A stretch of 64,000 nucleotides of DNA from Phycisphaerae bacterium (GTDB taxonomy: Bacteria; Planctomycetota; Phycisphaerae; Phycisphaerales; SM1A02): assembly GCA_002711415.1 (NCBI GenBank), contig PARI01000016.1:8774-72773 (forward strand), in the 5' to 3' direction. Position numbers and translations under genes: made by a program. The notes beneath the pieces were generated by a model. The model had not been told where the DNA came from. It made no database searches and was given only the letters and a program-made list of their open reading frames with translations. Below, one piece after another: positions 17,048 through 25,177 of this stretch. The stretch's first letter is position 1, and each line of letters opens with the position of its first letter.

Positions 17048-18853
17048 TCACGGGGCCGGGCGATCAGGAGTGTCGTCCCCGTTCTCGCTGGAGATGGCGA
17101 GCGTATTCAGGTAGTCCATGACGGCTTGGCGATTGGCATCGGTCCTGTTGGATGCATGATCCATCGCGTTCCAACCCCTCGTATCCTTGGATTGGATGTC
17201 CGAGCCGGCATCAACCAGCACCTTGATCTTGTCGACATCACCGGAGGCGGCAGCGACCAGGAATGCATTCTGGCCGTTGACATCGGTCTTGGACAGATCG
17301 GCTCCGGCATCGACCAGAAGGACCATGCTCGCGAGCTTGCCGCTTCGAGCCGCCCTCATCAGCGGGGTGTCGCCGGAGATGTTGTCGGTGTTGTCGATCT
17401 TGGCACCAGCCTTGATGATCGCGTTGACCGAGTCAGGGCCACCCACACTGGCTGCCCAATGCAGGGGCGTCATGCCGTTGACATCGACGATGTTGACATC
17501 AGCACCGGCTTCAAGGAGCTGGCTGACGGTGTCGAAGCTGCCAAGACCAGCCGCCCAAAGAACAGGGCTTCCACCAATCATGTCGCGGGTATTCACGTCG
17601 GCACCGGATTCGATCAGCATCGCCACGAGTTGCTTGTGGCCGTTTTCAGCAGCGAGTGTCAGGGCCGTCTTGCCCGAGCGATCACCGGCATCGAGTCGGA
17701 TGTCCTTCTCGACAAGAAGCTGCGCCATCTCGTAGTCACCCTTTCTCGCCGCATGGTGAAGGGCCGTTCGGCCACTTTCCGGGTCGAGGACGTTCAGGTC
17801 GGCGCCATTGGCGATCTCCAGCCTGAGCTGATCGATGTTCCCGGTACGAGCGGCCATGAGCAGGTTCGGCATCCGGTTGGCACGATTGTCCAACTTCGGT
17901 GTCGGAGGAATCGGCCTGCGACGATCCCGGGCACTTCGCTTGATCAGGGTCGACAGGGTCGGGGCCTTCGGGTGGTCGGTCGCAATGGCGACCTTGACGC
18001 TCTTGCCGGTTTCATTCCAGGTCGGCCAATCGATCTCGAGAACGTGCTCGGTCGAGGCCTCCCCTGGCATGTCCAGGATGATCGGGGGCGTTGCACTGAG
18101 AATCTTGAACGGCATGTCATCGGTGGCCGTGAGCCTGATCTCCGTGGTCTCATCAGCGCCGTCCGCGACCTGGCTGGTCCCGCCGACATCGGAGACCGTT
18201 GGGGTCATGTCCGGTGCATTGAGCACGTCGGGTTCGATCATCACGTACTGGGCGACATCCCCGGTCACGCTGAGCACCTGCGGAGCGTACCCATCGATCA
18301 TGAACGTGACCTTCTTGTTGAGAGAGACTCCAAGCTTCACACCAGGCTTGAGCGTGATGTCGATGTCAGCGGATTCGCCCGGAGGAATCGGATCCTTGGG
18401 CCAGCCGAGCGTCGTGCAGCCGCACCCGGGCTTTGCCTGGGTGATCAGCACCGGCTCATCGGTGATGTTGACCAGGGTGACGGTGCCGGTCTTGGGGACA
18501 CCAGCGAGCATCTCCCCGAGGCTGAGTATCTCCGGTTCGAACTTGATGGCCGTTCCGGTCTTCAGAGGGGATGCGGCCGGCTTGGCACGACCGATCTCGA
18601 CATTTCGCGTAGCCCGGTCGGTGGACTCTGGCGTCTGGCGAGCTGATGGACGATCTGAAGTGGCTCGAGTCGAGCGAGTGGGCGACAGCCCGGAATCCGT
18701 AGTTGGCTTGATGCCCGCATCAGCATCCTTGGCTGTCGCGGCTTGATCCTCCGTGGAGCTCGAAGACTGGCCTGGCTGCTGCTTGCAGCCTGCAATCATC
18801 AGCGCGGTGATCATCAACACGGCGAATCGACTGTGGGTGGTGTTCATCTGCAC
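17048..18853 (-). CDS. Lipoprotein with DUF1573-like domain and ankyrin repeats
   Basis: The protein has 601 residues. A signal peptide ends in a lipobox (LMIAGC, Cys23), followed by an S/T/A-rich linker to about residue 90. A DUF1573-type beta-sandwich comes next (FEPEILSLGEMLAGVPKTG, GCGCTTLGWP, IPPGESADI) with a second Ig-like stretch. From about residue 325 there are roughly eight ankyrin repeats (TALHHAARKGDYEMAQLLV, TPLHWAASVGG and others). The GTG at 18853 has GGGAGG eight bases upstream. It probably faces the periplasm as a protein-binding scaffold; the ligand is unknown. A strong terminator follows. Confidence 0.85.
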   Translation of the reverse strand: MQMNTTHSRFAVLMITALMIAGCKQQPGQSSSSTEDQAATAKDADAGIKPTTDSGLSPTRSTRATSDRPSARQTPESTDRATRNVEIGRAKPAASPLKTGTAIKFEPEILSLGEMLAGVPKTGTVTLVNITDEPVLITQAKPGCGCTTLGWPKDPIPPGESADIDITLKPGVKLGVSLNKKVTFMIDGYAPQVLSVTGDVAQYVMIEPDVLNAPDMTPTVSDVGGTSQVADGADETTEIRLTATDDMPFKILSATPPIILDMPGEASTEHVLEIDWPTWNETGKSVKVAIATDHPKAPTLSTLIKRSARDRRRPIPPTPKLDNRANRMPNLLMAARTGNIDQLRLEIANGADLNVLDPESGRTALHHAARKGDYEMAQLLVEKDIRLDAGDRSGKTALTLAAENGHKQLVAMLIESGADVNTRDMIGGSPVLWAAGLGSFDTVSQLLEAGADVNIVDVNGMTPLHWAASVGGPDSVNAIIKAGAKIDNTDNISGDTPLMRAARSGKLASMVLLVDAGADLSKTDVNGQNAFLVAAASGDVDKIKVLVDAGSDIQSKDTRGWNAMDHASNRTDANRQAVMDYLNTLAISSENGDDTPDRPAP

Positions 18854-19246
18854 GAGTGGTGCCTCCCTGGTTCCTCTCAGCAATACCTCGGGTGGTGAAC
18901 CCGGGTTCGTCATATCGGGCTCGTATGGTGGAGATCTGCTGAGGATCGGCCCGATGCATCCTCACAGGTGCTTTCGGTCCCGGCATGCAGGGCATCCGGG
19001 GCCTTCCGCCCGCCACGGGGCGAGCAGGACATTGTATCGGCTGCCCGGGGCAGGACAATACAGCACGTCCCAGTGGCAGCAGTTTCAGTATGCCCCTCTC
19101 AGTCGAAGGACAAGCCAATCACCCTGATGATCGATCCAAAAAGCGGCCCATGGTTCAATCATGTGGGTTATTTCGTCTGACAAGCCTCCGATTCAACGGT
19201 TCCATGAAAACAACGCAGCCTCCCTCTCGTGAGTACACTCTCAATC
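18854..19246. other. 393-bp divergent intergenic region
   Basis: The region separates the ankyrin lipoprotein (minus) from the Memo-family gene (plus). It holds the GGGAGG site of the former and a TACACT element for the latter. I see no convincing gene, tRNA or repeat here. Short open frames are not codon-biased like the neighbours. Confidence 0.6.
19234..19239 (+). promoter_or_regulatory. -10-like TACACT, seven bases before the Memo-family ATG
   Basis: TACACT-CTCAATC-ATG with no Shine-Dalgarno, near the leaderless geometry seen elsewhere in the window. Confidence 0.5.
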
Positions 19247-20467
19247 ATGAGCAAATCACTGAATGACCTGCCTGAACACCTCCTGAAGCCCCACCTGAGG
19301 CGGATCGAGCCGATGCCCATCCAACGAGAGGACACCCAGGCCATCGCCCTGAGGGACCCGTTCCAGTTGAGTAGCGACACGATGGCGGTTCATCCGAACG
19401 CCCTGGGCCTCCTGCAGCACTTCCAGGGACAGGTGACCCTGGAACAACTTGGCGAGCAGTTCAAGGCCGATCCGATGGAACTGGTGCCGTTGCTTGAACA
19501 GATGGATTCTCTCGGGCTGCTCTGGGGCCCCACTGCAGAGCAACTGGAGCAGGAGAAGCTTCAGCAGCTCAAGGATTCCGGCTTCTTCCCGGTCGGCGCC
19601 TCGGCAAGCATGGGCAATACCCCGGAGGAATGTGCCCAGAGGATGGACCACTGGCTCGAGCAGGTCGAGGACGCGGAGATCGAAGGCCGCATCAACGGCG
19701 TGCTCGTGCCGCACCTGGACTACGAGCGAGGCTGGCCCAACTATGCCACGGGATACAAGTGCCTCCAGGGAGTCGAGCCGCCCGATCGCGTGGTGATTCT
19801 TGGAACCAACCACATGGGCCTCGGTGATGGCGTGATCATGGCCGACCTGGAGTTCCAGACTCCGATGGGTACGGTTCACCTTGATCGTCAGATCATGACG
19901 GCGACGATCGACCGTCTGGTGCCCGGACTGTCCAAGGACCAACTGGACCATCTGCCTGAGCACTCGATACAACTCCAGCTTCCCTGGATCCAGCATCTGT
20001 TCCCAGGCGTCCCCGTCGTCGCGTTCCTGGTCGCGGATCCGCTGGTCGGCCTGATCGAGGACGACGGCTCCAGGGTCGGAACCGAGGAATTCGTTGAGGG
20101 CTTTTCCGAGGTGCTCCAGTCAGCCGGAGGCCGAACACTCGTGATCTGCAGCAGCGACCTGAGTCACGTCGGGCCACAGTTCGGAGAGCCGACTCCCGTC
20201 GATGATGAACGTCGTGTCGAGGTCGAGCAACATGATCGCGAGATGATGGCCAAGTTCATCGAGGCCGATCCGGTGGAGTTCGTATCGGCCATGAGCTGGT
20301 GTGGCAATTCGACCCGCTGGTGCTCGATTGGAAGCATGATGGCGACGCTTGCCTTCTGTGCACCTTCAGAAGTCGAACTTCTTGACTACCGCCAGAGCTG
20401 GGACCAGGACAAGGGTCACTGGATGGTGACCTCGGCGTCGATGGCCCTGGTCGACTCCCAAGAGTGA
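19247..20467 (+). CDS. AmmeMemoRadiSam system protein B-like (Memo family)
   Basis: The protein has 406 residues. A helical N-terminal part of about 125 residues (ALRDPFQLSSDTMAVHPNAL, TLEQLGEQF) has a PqqD-like/winged-helix flavour. It precedes a Memo-type domain with VLVPHLDYERGWPNYA, GTNHMGLGDG, EHSIQLQLPWIQHLFP, CSSDLSHVG and WCGNS. Memo proteins resemble non-haem-iron dioxygenases and usually occur with AMMECR1 and a radical SAM enzyme; neither is in this window. A GTG six codons upstream is an alternative start. dtd begins four bases after the stop. Confidence 0.87.
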   Translation: MSKSLNDLPEHLLKPHLRRIEPMPIQREDTQAIALRDPFQLSSDTMAVHPNALGLLQHFQGQVTLEQLGEQFKADPMELVPLLEQMDSLGLLWGPTAEQLEQEKLQQLKDSGFFPVGASASMGNTPEECAQRMDHWLEQVEDAEIEGRINGVLVPHLDYERGWPNYATGYKCLQGVEPPDRVVILGTNHMGLGDGVIMADLEFQTPMGTVHLDRQIMTATIDRLVPGLSKDQLDHLPEHSIQLQLPWIQHLFPGVPVVAFLVADPLVGLIEDDGSRVGTEEFVEGFSEVLQSAGGRTLVICSSDLSHVGPQFGEPTPVDDERRVEVEQHDREMMAKFIEADPVEFVSAMSWCGNSTRWCSIGSMMATLAFCAPSEVELLDYRQSWDQDKGHWMVTSASMALVDSQE

Positions 20468-20471
20468 ACCC

Positions 20472-20918
20472 GTGATCGCCGTCGTCCAGAGAGTCGATTC
20501 AGCATCAGTGACGGTCGGTGACGAACTGGTCGGACAAGTTGCCCATGGGCTCTGCGTCCTTCTGGGCATCCATGTCGATGACCAGGCTGAACACGCCACC
20601 AGGATGGCTGCCAAGCTGGCCCGCTTGCGAATCTTCAGGGATTCAGATGACCTGATGAATCTTGATGTCTGCCAGGTCGACGGCAGTATTCTGCTGGTCA
20701 GCCAGTTCACGCTGCTTGCAGACACCAGTTCAGGCAACAGGCCCAGTTTCACCAGGGCAGCCAAGACGGATCAAGCACGCACACTCTACGAATCAGTGGC
20801 ACGGCACCTCCAAGAGGACCATGGAATTCCCGTCCAGACCGGCCGCTTCGGAGCCATGATGCAGGTCAACCTGGTCAATGACGGACCCGTGACGGTCATT
20901 CTTGAACAACATGACTGA
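20472..20918 (+). CDS. dtd: D-aminoacyl-tRNA deacylase
   Basis: This 148-residue homodimeric enzyme removes D-amino acids (and glycine from tRNA-Ala) mischarged on tRNA. The catalytic signature SQFTLLAD and the C-terminal NDGPVT motif are both present, and the N-terminal IAVVQRVDSASV is typical. It starts with GTG four bases after the Memo-family stop, so the two are likely co-transcribed. The stop is followed within five bases by the tail of an opposing terminator. Confidence 0.95.
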   Translation: MIAVVQRVDSASVTVGDELVGQVAHGLCVLLGIHVDDQAEHATRMAAKLARLRIFRDSDDLMNLDVCQVDGSILLVSQFTLLADTSSGNRPSFTRAAKTDQARTLYESVARHLQEDHGIPVQTGRFGAMMQVNLVNDGPVTVILEQHD

Positions 20919-20922
20919 GAGT

Positions 20923-20961
20923 AAAAAAGAGCCCGTCGACGAAATTAATCGTGACAGGCTC
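20923..20961 (-). terminator. Strong terminator of the orphan small transcript
   Basis: GAGCC-U-GUC-ACGA pairs with UCGU-C-GAC-G-GGCUC around a short A/U loop, and six T residues follow on the minus strand. No T-run follows on the plus strand, so it does not obviously serve dtd. Confidence 0.88.
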
Positions 20962-21040
20962 CTCGTGGGGGGCAATTTGATTTGCAGCACGTCGTGGTGC
21001 ACTGACTTATTCGCCGAACCCTACAGTCAGGTTCGTGCAT
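20923..21040 (-). ncRNA. Orphan ~115-nt small RNA, or leaderless 31-aa Cys-rich peptide gene
   Basis: A TGGACT/TATAGT promoter and a strong T-tailed terminator bracket about 115 bases with no normal gene. As RNA, nucleotides 6-11 pair with 21-26 and 12-16 with 34-38, an H-type pseudoknot closed by 2-5 with 40-43. Alternatively the predicted first base is the A of an ATG (TATAGT-ACAACC-ATG). That opens a 31-codon frame (20945-21040) with six cysteines at 6, 14, 18, 19, 23 and 29, whose stop lies inside the terminator loop. The frame has weaker GC3 bias than neighbours, which favours RNA. It does not match 6S, SRP, tmRNA or RNase P signatures known to me. Confidence 0.6.
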
Positions 21041-21046
21041 GGTTGT

Positions 21047-21074
21047 ACTATAAGTAATTATTTTTACCAGTCCA
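21047..21074 (-). promoter_or_regulatory. Promoter of the orphan transcript
   Basis: TATAGT (21047-21052) is preceded at 16 bases by TGGACT (21069-21074) on the minus strand, with an A/T-rich spacer that stands out in this GC-rich window. The start site would fall near 21040. Confidence 0.65.
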
Positions 21075-21140
21075 CCCCTCTTCTCTGTTTTTACATGAAA
21101 ATAGGCAAAATGGCGTTTCTGGGCTAAAGAAATGGGTTGC

Positions 21141-21845
21141 CTAGGCCAGGATCCTGTCTTTCACAGCCTGGAGATCACTCCAGACCTCTGACCTGGTCTG
21201 CTTGGTGTAGTTCCGAAGCAGGTATGCAGGGTGGTACGTGGGCATCACCGGAATCTCCAGATCGGCCCCATCCCCGTTCTCGATGCGATAGCTTCCCCAG
21301 GTTCCACGAAGTCTCGTGATCCCGGTGGTGGTTTCAAGGATCAGCTTCGTAGCCGGCCCCCCGAGCGTCACGATGACCCGTGGCCGAATGATCCTCAATT
21401 GCTCCTGCAGGTATGGACTGCATCGAGCGATTTCGTCGGGCTGAGGGGTCCGGTTGTCGGGTGGCCTGGCCTTGAGGACATTGGCGATGTAGACGTCTTC
21501 GCGACTCAGGCCCATCGCCTGGATCATCTCGTCCAGCTTCTTGCCAGCCCTGCCGACGAATGGCCGGCCCAGTTCGTCCTCGGTGGCCCCGGGAGCCTCG
21601 CCGATGAAGACGAGGTCGGCTTCCGGTGAGCCCTCACCGAAGACAGTCTGCGTGTGGGCGGTCGCCTGCGTGCAGTGCGGGCACTCGGCATCATGCCTGG
21701 CACGCAACCGGTCCAGGAGTTCGCGGGGATCTCCGGATCGGGAGACCTCCCCTGCGTCCGTGGACACGGAGGCCACCGCCTTCAGGGAGAAATCAACACC
21801 CAGCAACTGGTCCGTCTGCCTGTTCTGCCTGGACTTCCTGTTCAT
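21141..21845 (-). CDS. Uracil-DNA glycosylase, family 4-like, missing one Fe-S cysteine
   Basis: The protein has 234 residues. It removes uracil from DNA at the start of base-excision repair. Motifs are [20 protein letters not shown] (82-101) and the C-terminal [11 protein letters not shown]. Family 4 enzymes hold a 4Fe-4S cluster with four cysteines. Here Cys55 and Cys58 (CPHC) and Cys142 are present, but the KCRPP position reads KARPP (Ala126). The N-terminal 45 residues are an extra basic/linker segment. The ATG at 21845 is six bases after TACAGT and has no ribosome site; a start at 21893 would include the promoter. Confidence 0.9.
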   Translation of the reverse strand: MNRKSRQNRQTDQLLGVDFSLKAVASVSTDAGEVSRSGDPRELLDRLRARHDAECPHCTQATAHTQTVFGEGSPEADLVFIGEAPGATEDELGRPFVGRAGKKLDEMIQAMGLSREDVYIANVLKARPPDNRTPQPDEIARCSPYLQEQLRIIRPRVIVTLGGPATKLILETTTGITRLRGTWGSYRIENGDGADLEIPVMPTYHPAYLLRNYTKQTRSEVWSDLQAVKDRILA

Positions 21846-21851
21846 TGCAGC

Positions 21852-21857
21852 ACTGTA
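21852..21857 (-). promoter_or_regulatory. -10-like TACAGT, six bases before the UDG ATG
   Basis: TACAGT-GCTGCA-ATG on the minus strand, no Shine-Dalgarno. Leaderless geometry. Confidence 0.6.
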
Positions 21858-21896
21858 ACAAGGCCGTCCAAAGGCCGCGTGAGGCCTGGACACAAA

Positions 21897-21924
21897 CGCC
21901 CCCCACCACGAATGGCAGGGGGCG
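21897..21924 (-). terminator. Hairpin after the DUF2617-like gene
   Basis: CGCCCCC pairs with GGGGGCG around a 14-base loop. On the minus strand it is followed by GTTTGTG. It lies 28 bases past the stop of the DUF2617-like gene, in the right orientation, but the T-run is poor. Confidence 0.5.
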
Positions 21925-21951
21925 AGTGATCATGCTGGTTTGCGAACCGGA

Positions 21952-22524
21952 TCAGTCGGCGTCCTGTCCTTCATCCTGTTCGGCGATCTTGAACAACGAC
22001 TGGGTTCTCAGGATGAGGTTGCAGTCGCTCCTGAGATGGTATCCCTGGATGTGAACCTCCTCGCGGTACCTCTGGAGATCAAGGATCGACAGGTTCGGTC
22101 GTTCCACGTCGTCATTCCACTGAACCGAGATCGCGCTGGTGTCCTGGGCATGTTCGAGCATCTCGTTGTAGGTGCTCATGTACAGGTGGTCCGAGAGGGT
22201 CTCGGTCTGCATGGTGGTCATGTAGAACATCTGCTCGGAGATGCGTTCCTCATGATCCTTTTCGCCCGCACATGGCATGGTGATGACCAGCCCGCGTTCT
22301 GGGAGGATCTCGGGCTGCTCGTGGACGACCTCGCTGATGCAGACACCGTTGTGCTGAAAGCGAGCCACGTGCCCACCCTTGAAGATCCAGCCTTCGAATT
22401 CATAGTCGTCCAGATGAAGACGCGTGCGTCCCTCGATTCCGAAGAATTCGGGATGCAGCGCCTTCCTGAAAAGGAGCATGTTGTAGGTTTGAAGTGTGGA
22501 AGTTGAAGATTTGGCAAAGGTCAT
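21952..22524 (-). CDS. DUF2617-like protein, function unknown
   Basis: The protein has 190 residues, soluble, mixed alpha/beta. Its RKALHPEFFGIEGRTRLHLDDYEFEGWIFKGGHV region, GEKDHE and the C-terminal LRTQSLF resemble what I recall of DUF2617, found in planctomycetes and some actinobacteria. There is no catalytic signature I can name; several His and Asp residues (HPEF, KDHEE, DHLY) could bind metal. AAGGA lies seven bases before the ATG, and a dyad sits 35 bases upstream. Confidence 0.55.
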   Translation of the reverse strand: MTFAKSSTSTLQTYNMLLFRKALHPEFFGIEGRTRLHLDDYEFEGWIFKGGHVARFQHNGVCISEVVHEQPEILPERGLVITMPCAGEKDHEERISEQMFYMTTMQTETLSDHLYMSTYNEMLEHAQDTSAISVQWNDDVERPNLSILDLQRYREEVHIQGYHLRSDCNLILRTQSLFKIAEQDEGQDAD

Positions 22525-22842
22525 GTTCGATTCCTTCGATGTGAGCCAGCCACGAAATGATCACCAGGGTGATCGAGGTGAAAGAGTGAAATCGCCCGTC
22601 ATGCGGGCTTGGGCGTACTTGGGTCCACGGGCGAAATCCCTGCTGGTGGAACCGGGGCGCTTGAAAGTCAATCCACTCCACGAGTTTCCCTGCCAGCCCA
22701 AAAAGCGGCGTTGGAGGCAGATTGCACGGTATTCTCCCCATCCTGAGCAGAAAGACAAGCGAAAAGTTCATATTTGCTCGGATCCACCCCTTGTGTATAT
22801 GCTGCCAATAATCCACAAGCTATTGTGCGGCAAGGCGCTGTG
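22525..22842. other. 318-bp divergent intergenic region
   Basis: The region lies between the DUF2617-like gene (minus) and the HEAT-like gene (plus). It contains a GATCACC dyad (22559-22574). Near the plus gene, TATTGT (22821-22826) is followed after six bases by an A and the AAGG ribosome site. I see no further gene. Confidence 0.55.
22559..22574. promoter_or_regulatory. GATCACC-AG-GGTGATC dyad, possible operator
   Basis: Two perfect 7-base arms separated by two bases, 35 bases upstream of the DUF2617-like start. The size and symmetry suit a dimeric repressor site, but GATC-rich sequence is common here, so chance is possible. Confidence 0.35.
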
Positions 22843-24783
22843 ATGAAAGCCCCATTTCGCGTGTTCATGACCAGGGACACTCAAACCCCAGAAATAGTCA
22901 CCCAGACTCCTCCAGGCCCCCTCCTGGACGCCTCCTCCAAAGTCGCCTCTGAGGCCCTTGAAGAGGCCGCTGGGTATGCCGCGATGCCAGAGCGGATCGT
23001 GCTTGGCTCCTGGCTGGAGGCCTTGGACACCCCTGAATCCGAGGCCGCACTGATCCGTCTCTGCCGGCTGCTTCCATCACGGACAACGACCCTGGATCCA
23101 AAGACCCTTCAAGCCGTCGATTTGATCCTCGTGCCGGGTTCAGATGATGGAGCGAGGGTGATTTGCAACGCGATTCTTGACGGCTCGCTTCCGGCAGACC
23201 CACAACTGCTGTTTCGTCTCGGTGATCACTGCGGCACAGACGACCAGGGTCGTGAACCCGAGTTGGACGACCTGGTCGACCAGGTCCGACTGCAGATCAT
23301 CAAGCATGCGTGCGGACCACTCGGACTCGGACCTGCCTCGACCCAGCAACGAGTCGCCATCGAGGATCACGTGATGGACCTGTTCAATCGCGATCAGCAC
23401 AAGTCATCGCCTCTGAAACTGGATGCCCTCCTCTGGACCGCGGCCGCGTGCACGCGTCGATTCAGGCGATGGCTCAGCACGCTGCCCATGCAACTCTCGA
23501 TGCCACTGCGAAGCAGGCTCTCTCCAGAGCATTGCAGAACCCCTCTTCTTGGATGGCTGAAGGTTCCGATGTTGAGAAGAACGGTCTTGCGCCACCTCGA
23601 TCAGTACCATGGACCGCAGGTTGATGCGATTCTGCAACAGGCATCACTGCTCCGAAGCCCGCTTCTGGCACTGAGCGTCAAGGCCACAGGCCTGGGGCCT
23701 GCATTCAAGGGCGACACCGAGGTGATGTGCCGGTCGGCACAACCGGGACTGGTCGACTGGATCGAGGCAACTGAATCAAGCCCGGCCACCCGGTGCACAC
23801 GCCTGGAAGCCTGTTGTTCGCTCCCCGAACCACTCGCACGCATCCGTGCGGTGAGCACCATCTCGCGTGCTCGACCCGCACCCGGAACCCAGAGGCTCCA
23901 GGCACTCCAGGCGTTTCTCGATGACGACATCGGCTCGATCCGACGCCTGACGAACCTCCTCGTGTGTGGAGAGCGTGACAAGGTCTCCAGGGCCTGGTTC
24001 CGTGAAAACGCGGGGCGTCTCAACCCGGTCTCGACCATGGCGATCATCCGCCACCAGGCCAGGCGTGATCTTGGCGTCTTCATCCAGAAGATCGGAACAC
24101 TCCAGGAACAGGATGTTCACGCGATCGGCGCCGCCCACTGCAAGCATGACCCTGCCGGTTTTCGACGGCGACTGGATACCGTGCTCGATGGATCCGATCA
24201 CCAGGCATCACTCGTGGCGATCAGGCTGATCTGCCGACTCGGAATCGCCCGGGATCACCTTGATCGCCTGATCCACTGTGCCAATGGCTCCGCCCACCAC
24301 GTGGCACCGGCCGCGATTGCGGCACTGGGACAGGTCCGTGACCCCCAGGCCGAATCCGTCGTGGTCGATGCCGTCAACCACGCCAGCCCGCGAATGCGAG
24401 CCAACGCGATCGAGGCGATTGCAGCTTCACCACGCCGTACCGCCATGCCCATGGGGACAGGACGATTCCAGGAACTGCTGGAATCGCATGCCAACGAGGA
24501 TTCAGCACGGCCAAGGGCCAATGCGATCAAGGCCCTTGTGAACCTGGCCCCCTCCGTCGGCTACCGAAAGCTGCGGATGATGCTTGCTGATGACAGGCCC
24601 GAGCACAGGTCCAGCGCCGTCTGGGTCACCCGCTCCCTGCGACTGGACCAGCAGGAGGACCGCCTGCTGGACCTGGCAACCAATGATCCCGTTGATTCGA
24701 TTCGACATGATGCTCGAGACGCCCTGGCCCTGCTGAGAAGGCCGGGGGTGCCCCAGGTACAACTGGAAGGAGCACGACCATGA
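22843..24783 (+). CDS. HEAT-repeat-like helical scaffold protein
   Basis: The protein has 646 residues, very helix-rich. The last third shows HEAT-type repeats (AAIAALGQVRDPQAESVVVDAV, MRANAIEAIAASP, PRANAIKALVNLAP, IRHDARDALALL). The first part is more diverged and contains an RRFRRWLS segment. There is no signal peptide or enzyme motif. The ATG at 22843 has AAGG seven bases upstream. The stop overlaps the start of a small membrane protein (ATGA), so the pair likely forms a complex in which the scaffold is tethered to the membrane. The function is unknown. Confidence 0.75.
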   Translation: MKAPFRVFMTRDTQTPEIVTQTPPGPLLDASSKVASEALEEAAGYAAMPERIVLGSWLEALDTPESEAALIRLCRLLPSRTTTLDPKTLQAVDLILVPGSDDGARVICNAILDGSLPADPQLLFRLGDHCGTDDQGREPELDDLVDQVRLQIIKHACGPLGLGPASTQQRVAIEDHVMDLFNRDQHKSSPLKLDALLWTAAACTRRFRRWLSTLPMQLSMPLRSRLSPEHCRTPLLGWLKVPMLRRTVLRHLDQYHGPQVDAILQQASLLRSPLLALSVKATGLGPAFKGDTEVMCRSAQPGLVDWIEATESSPATRCTRLEACCSLPEPLARIRAVSTISRARPAPGTQRLQALQAFLDDDIGSIRRLTNLLVCGERDKVSRAWFRENAGRLNPVSTMAIIRHQARRDLGVFIQKIGTLQEQDVHAIGAAHCKHDPAGFRRRLDTVLDGSDHQASLVAIRLICRLGIARDHLDRLIHCANGSAHHVAPAAIAALGQVRDPQAESVVVDAVNHASPRMRANAIEAIAASPRRTAMPMGTGRFQELLESHANEDSARPRANAIKALVNLAPSVGYRKLRMMLADDRPEHRSSAVWVTRSLRLDQQEDRLLDLATNDPVDSIRHDARDALALLRRPGVPQVQLEGARP

Positions 24784-25136
24784 CCGACACGCTGCTCGCA
24801 CTTGAATCGATCGGATGGGAACGTCTGCTCCTGCTGCTGATGCTCGTGGGGTTCTCGCTGCTTGCCTTGGTCAGTTCGATCAACACGCACTGCCGTGATG
24901 GACGACTCGCACGACTGCTGCTGTTCAGGGCTCTGTGCAGCTCGATGGGGCTCGGCTGGTCGCGGCGGCTTCTGCTCTACAGGGTCGCCCGCAATGCCGG
25001 CCTGACCAATCCAGCAAGCCTCCTGCTGGCTCGTGGCTGCTACCAGCATGGGCGGGAACTCTGGGAACGGCGTCATGGCCATTGTCAGATCCTGGAACAA
25101 CTCGGACATGACCTGTACCCCCCCGTCGAACAATGA
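24780..25136 (+). CDS. Small membrane protein coupled to the HEAT-like protein
   Basis: The protein has 118 residues with one strong membrane segment (LLLLLMLVGFSLLALVSS, about 16-33). An Arg-rich helical tail on the cytoplasmic side (RLARLLLFRALCSS, RRLLLYRVAR) follows, and it ends LYPPVEQ. The start overlaps the HEAT gene stop by 4 bp. I do not recognise the family. The stop codon's last base is the first base of the opposing rnpB terminator's A-run. Confidence 0.7.
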   Translation: MTDTLLALESIGWERLLLLLMLVGFSLLALVSSINTHCRDGRLARLLLFRALCSSMGLGWSRRLLLYRVARNAGLTNPASLLLARGCYQHGRELWERRHGHCQILEQLGHDLYPPVEQ

Positions 25137-25168
25137 AAAAACCAACGGGACCTCGAGGATCCCGTTGG
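25136..25168 (-). terminator. Rho-independent terminator of rnpB
   Basis: CCAACGGGA pairs perfectly with TCCCGTTGG around a nine-base loop and runs into six T residues on the minus strand, ten bases beyond the RNase P 3' end. Confidence 0.93.
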
Positions 25169-25177
25169 CTGGTTGCC

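Noticed and set aside
20793-21002. 69-codon minus frame overlapping the dtd 3' end and the orphan transcript
   Set aside because: It reads through the strong terminator and starts inside the transcript with no initiation signal. The 31-codon frame from 21040 fits the promoter better.
20923-21040. Identification of the orphan RNA as 6S, SRP or tmRNA
   Set aside because: The SRP loop signature, the tmRNA tRNA-like ends and 6S size and symmetry are not present.
23601-24201. Antisense frames inside the HEAT-like gene
   Set aside because: GC-rich genes in this window produce long mirror frames. These show no domains and no ribosome sites.
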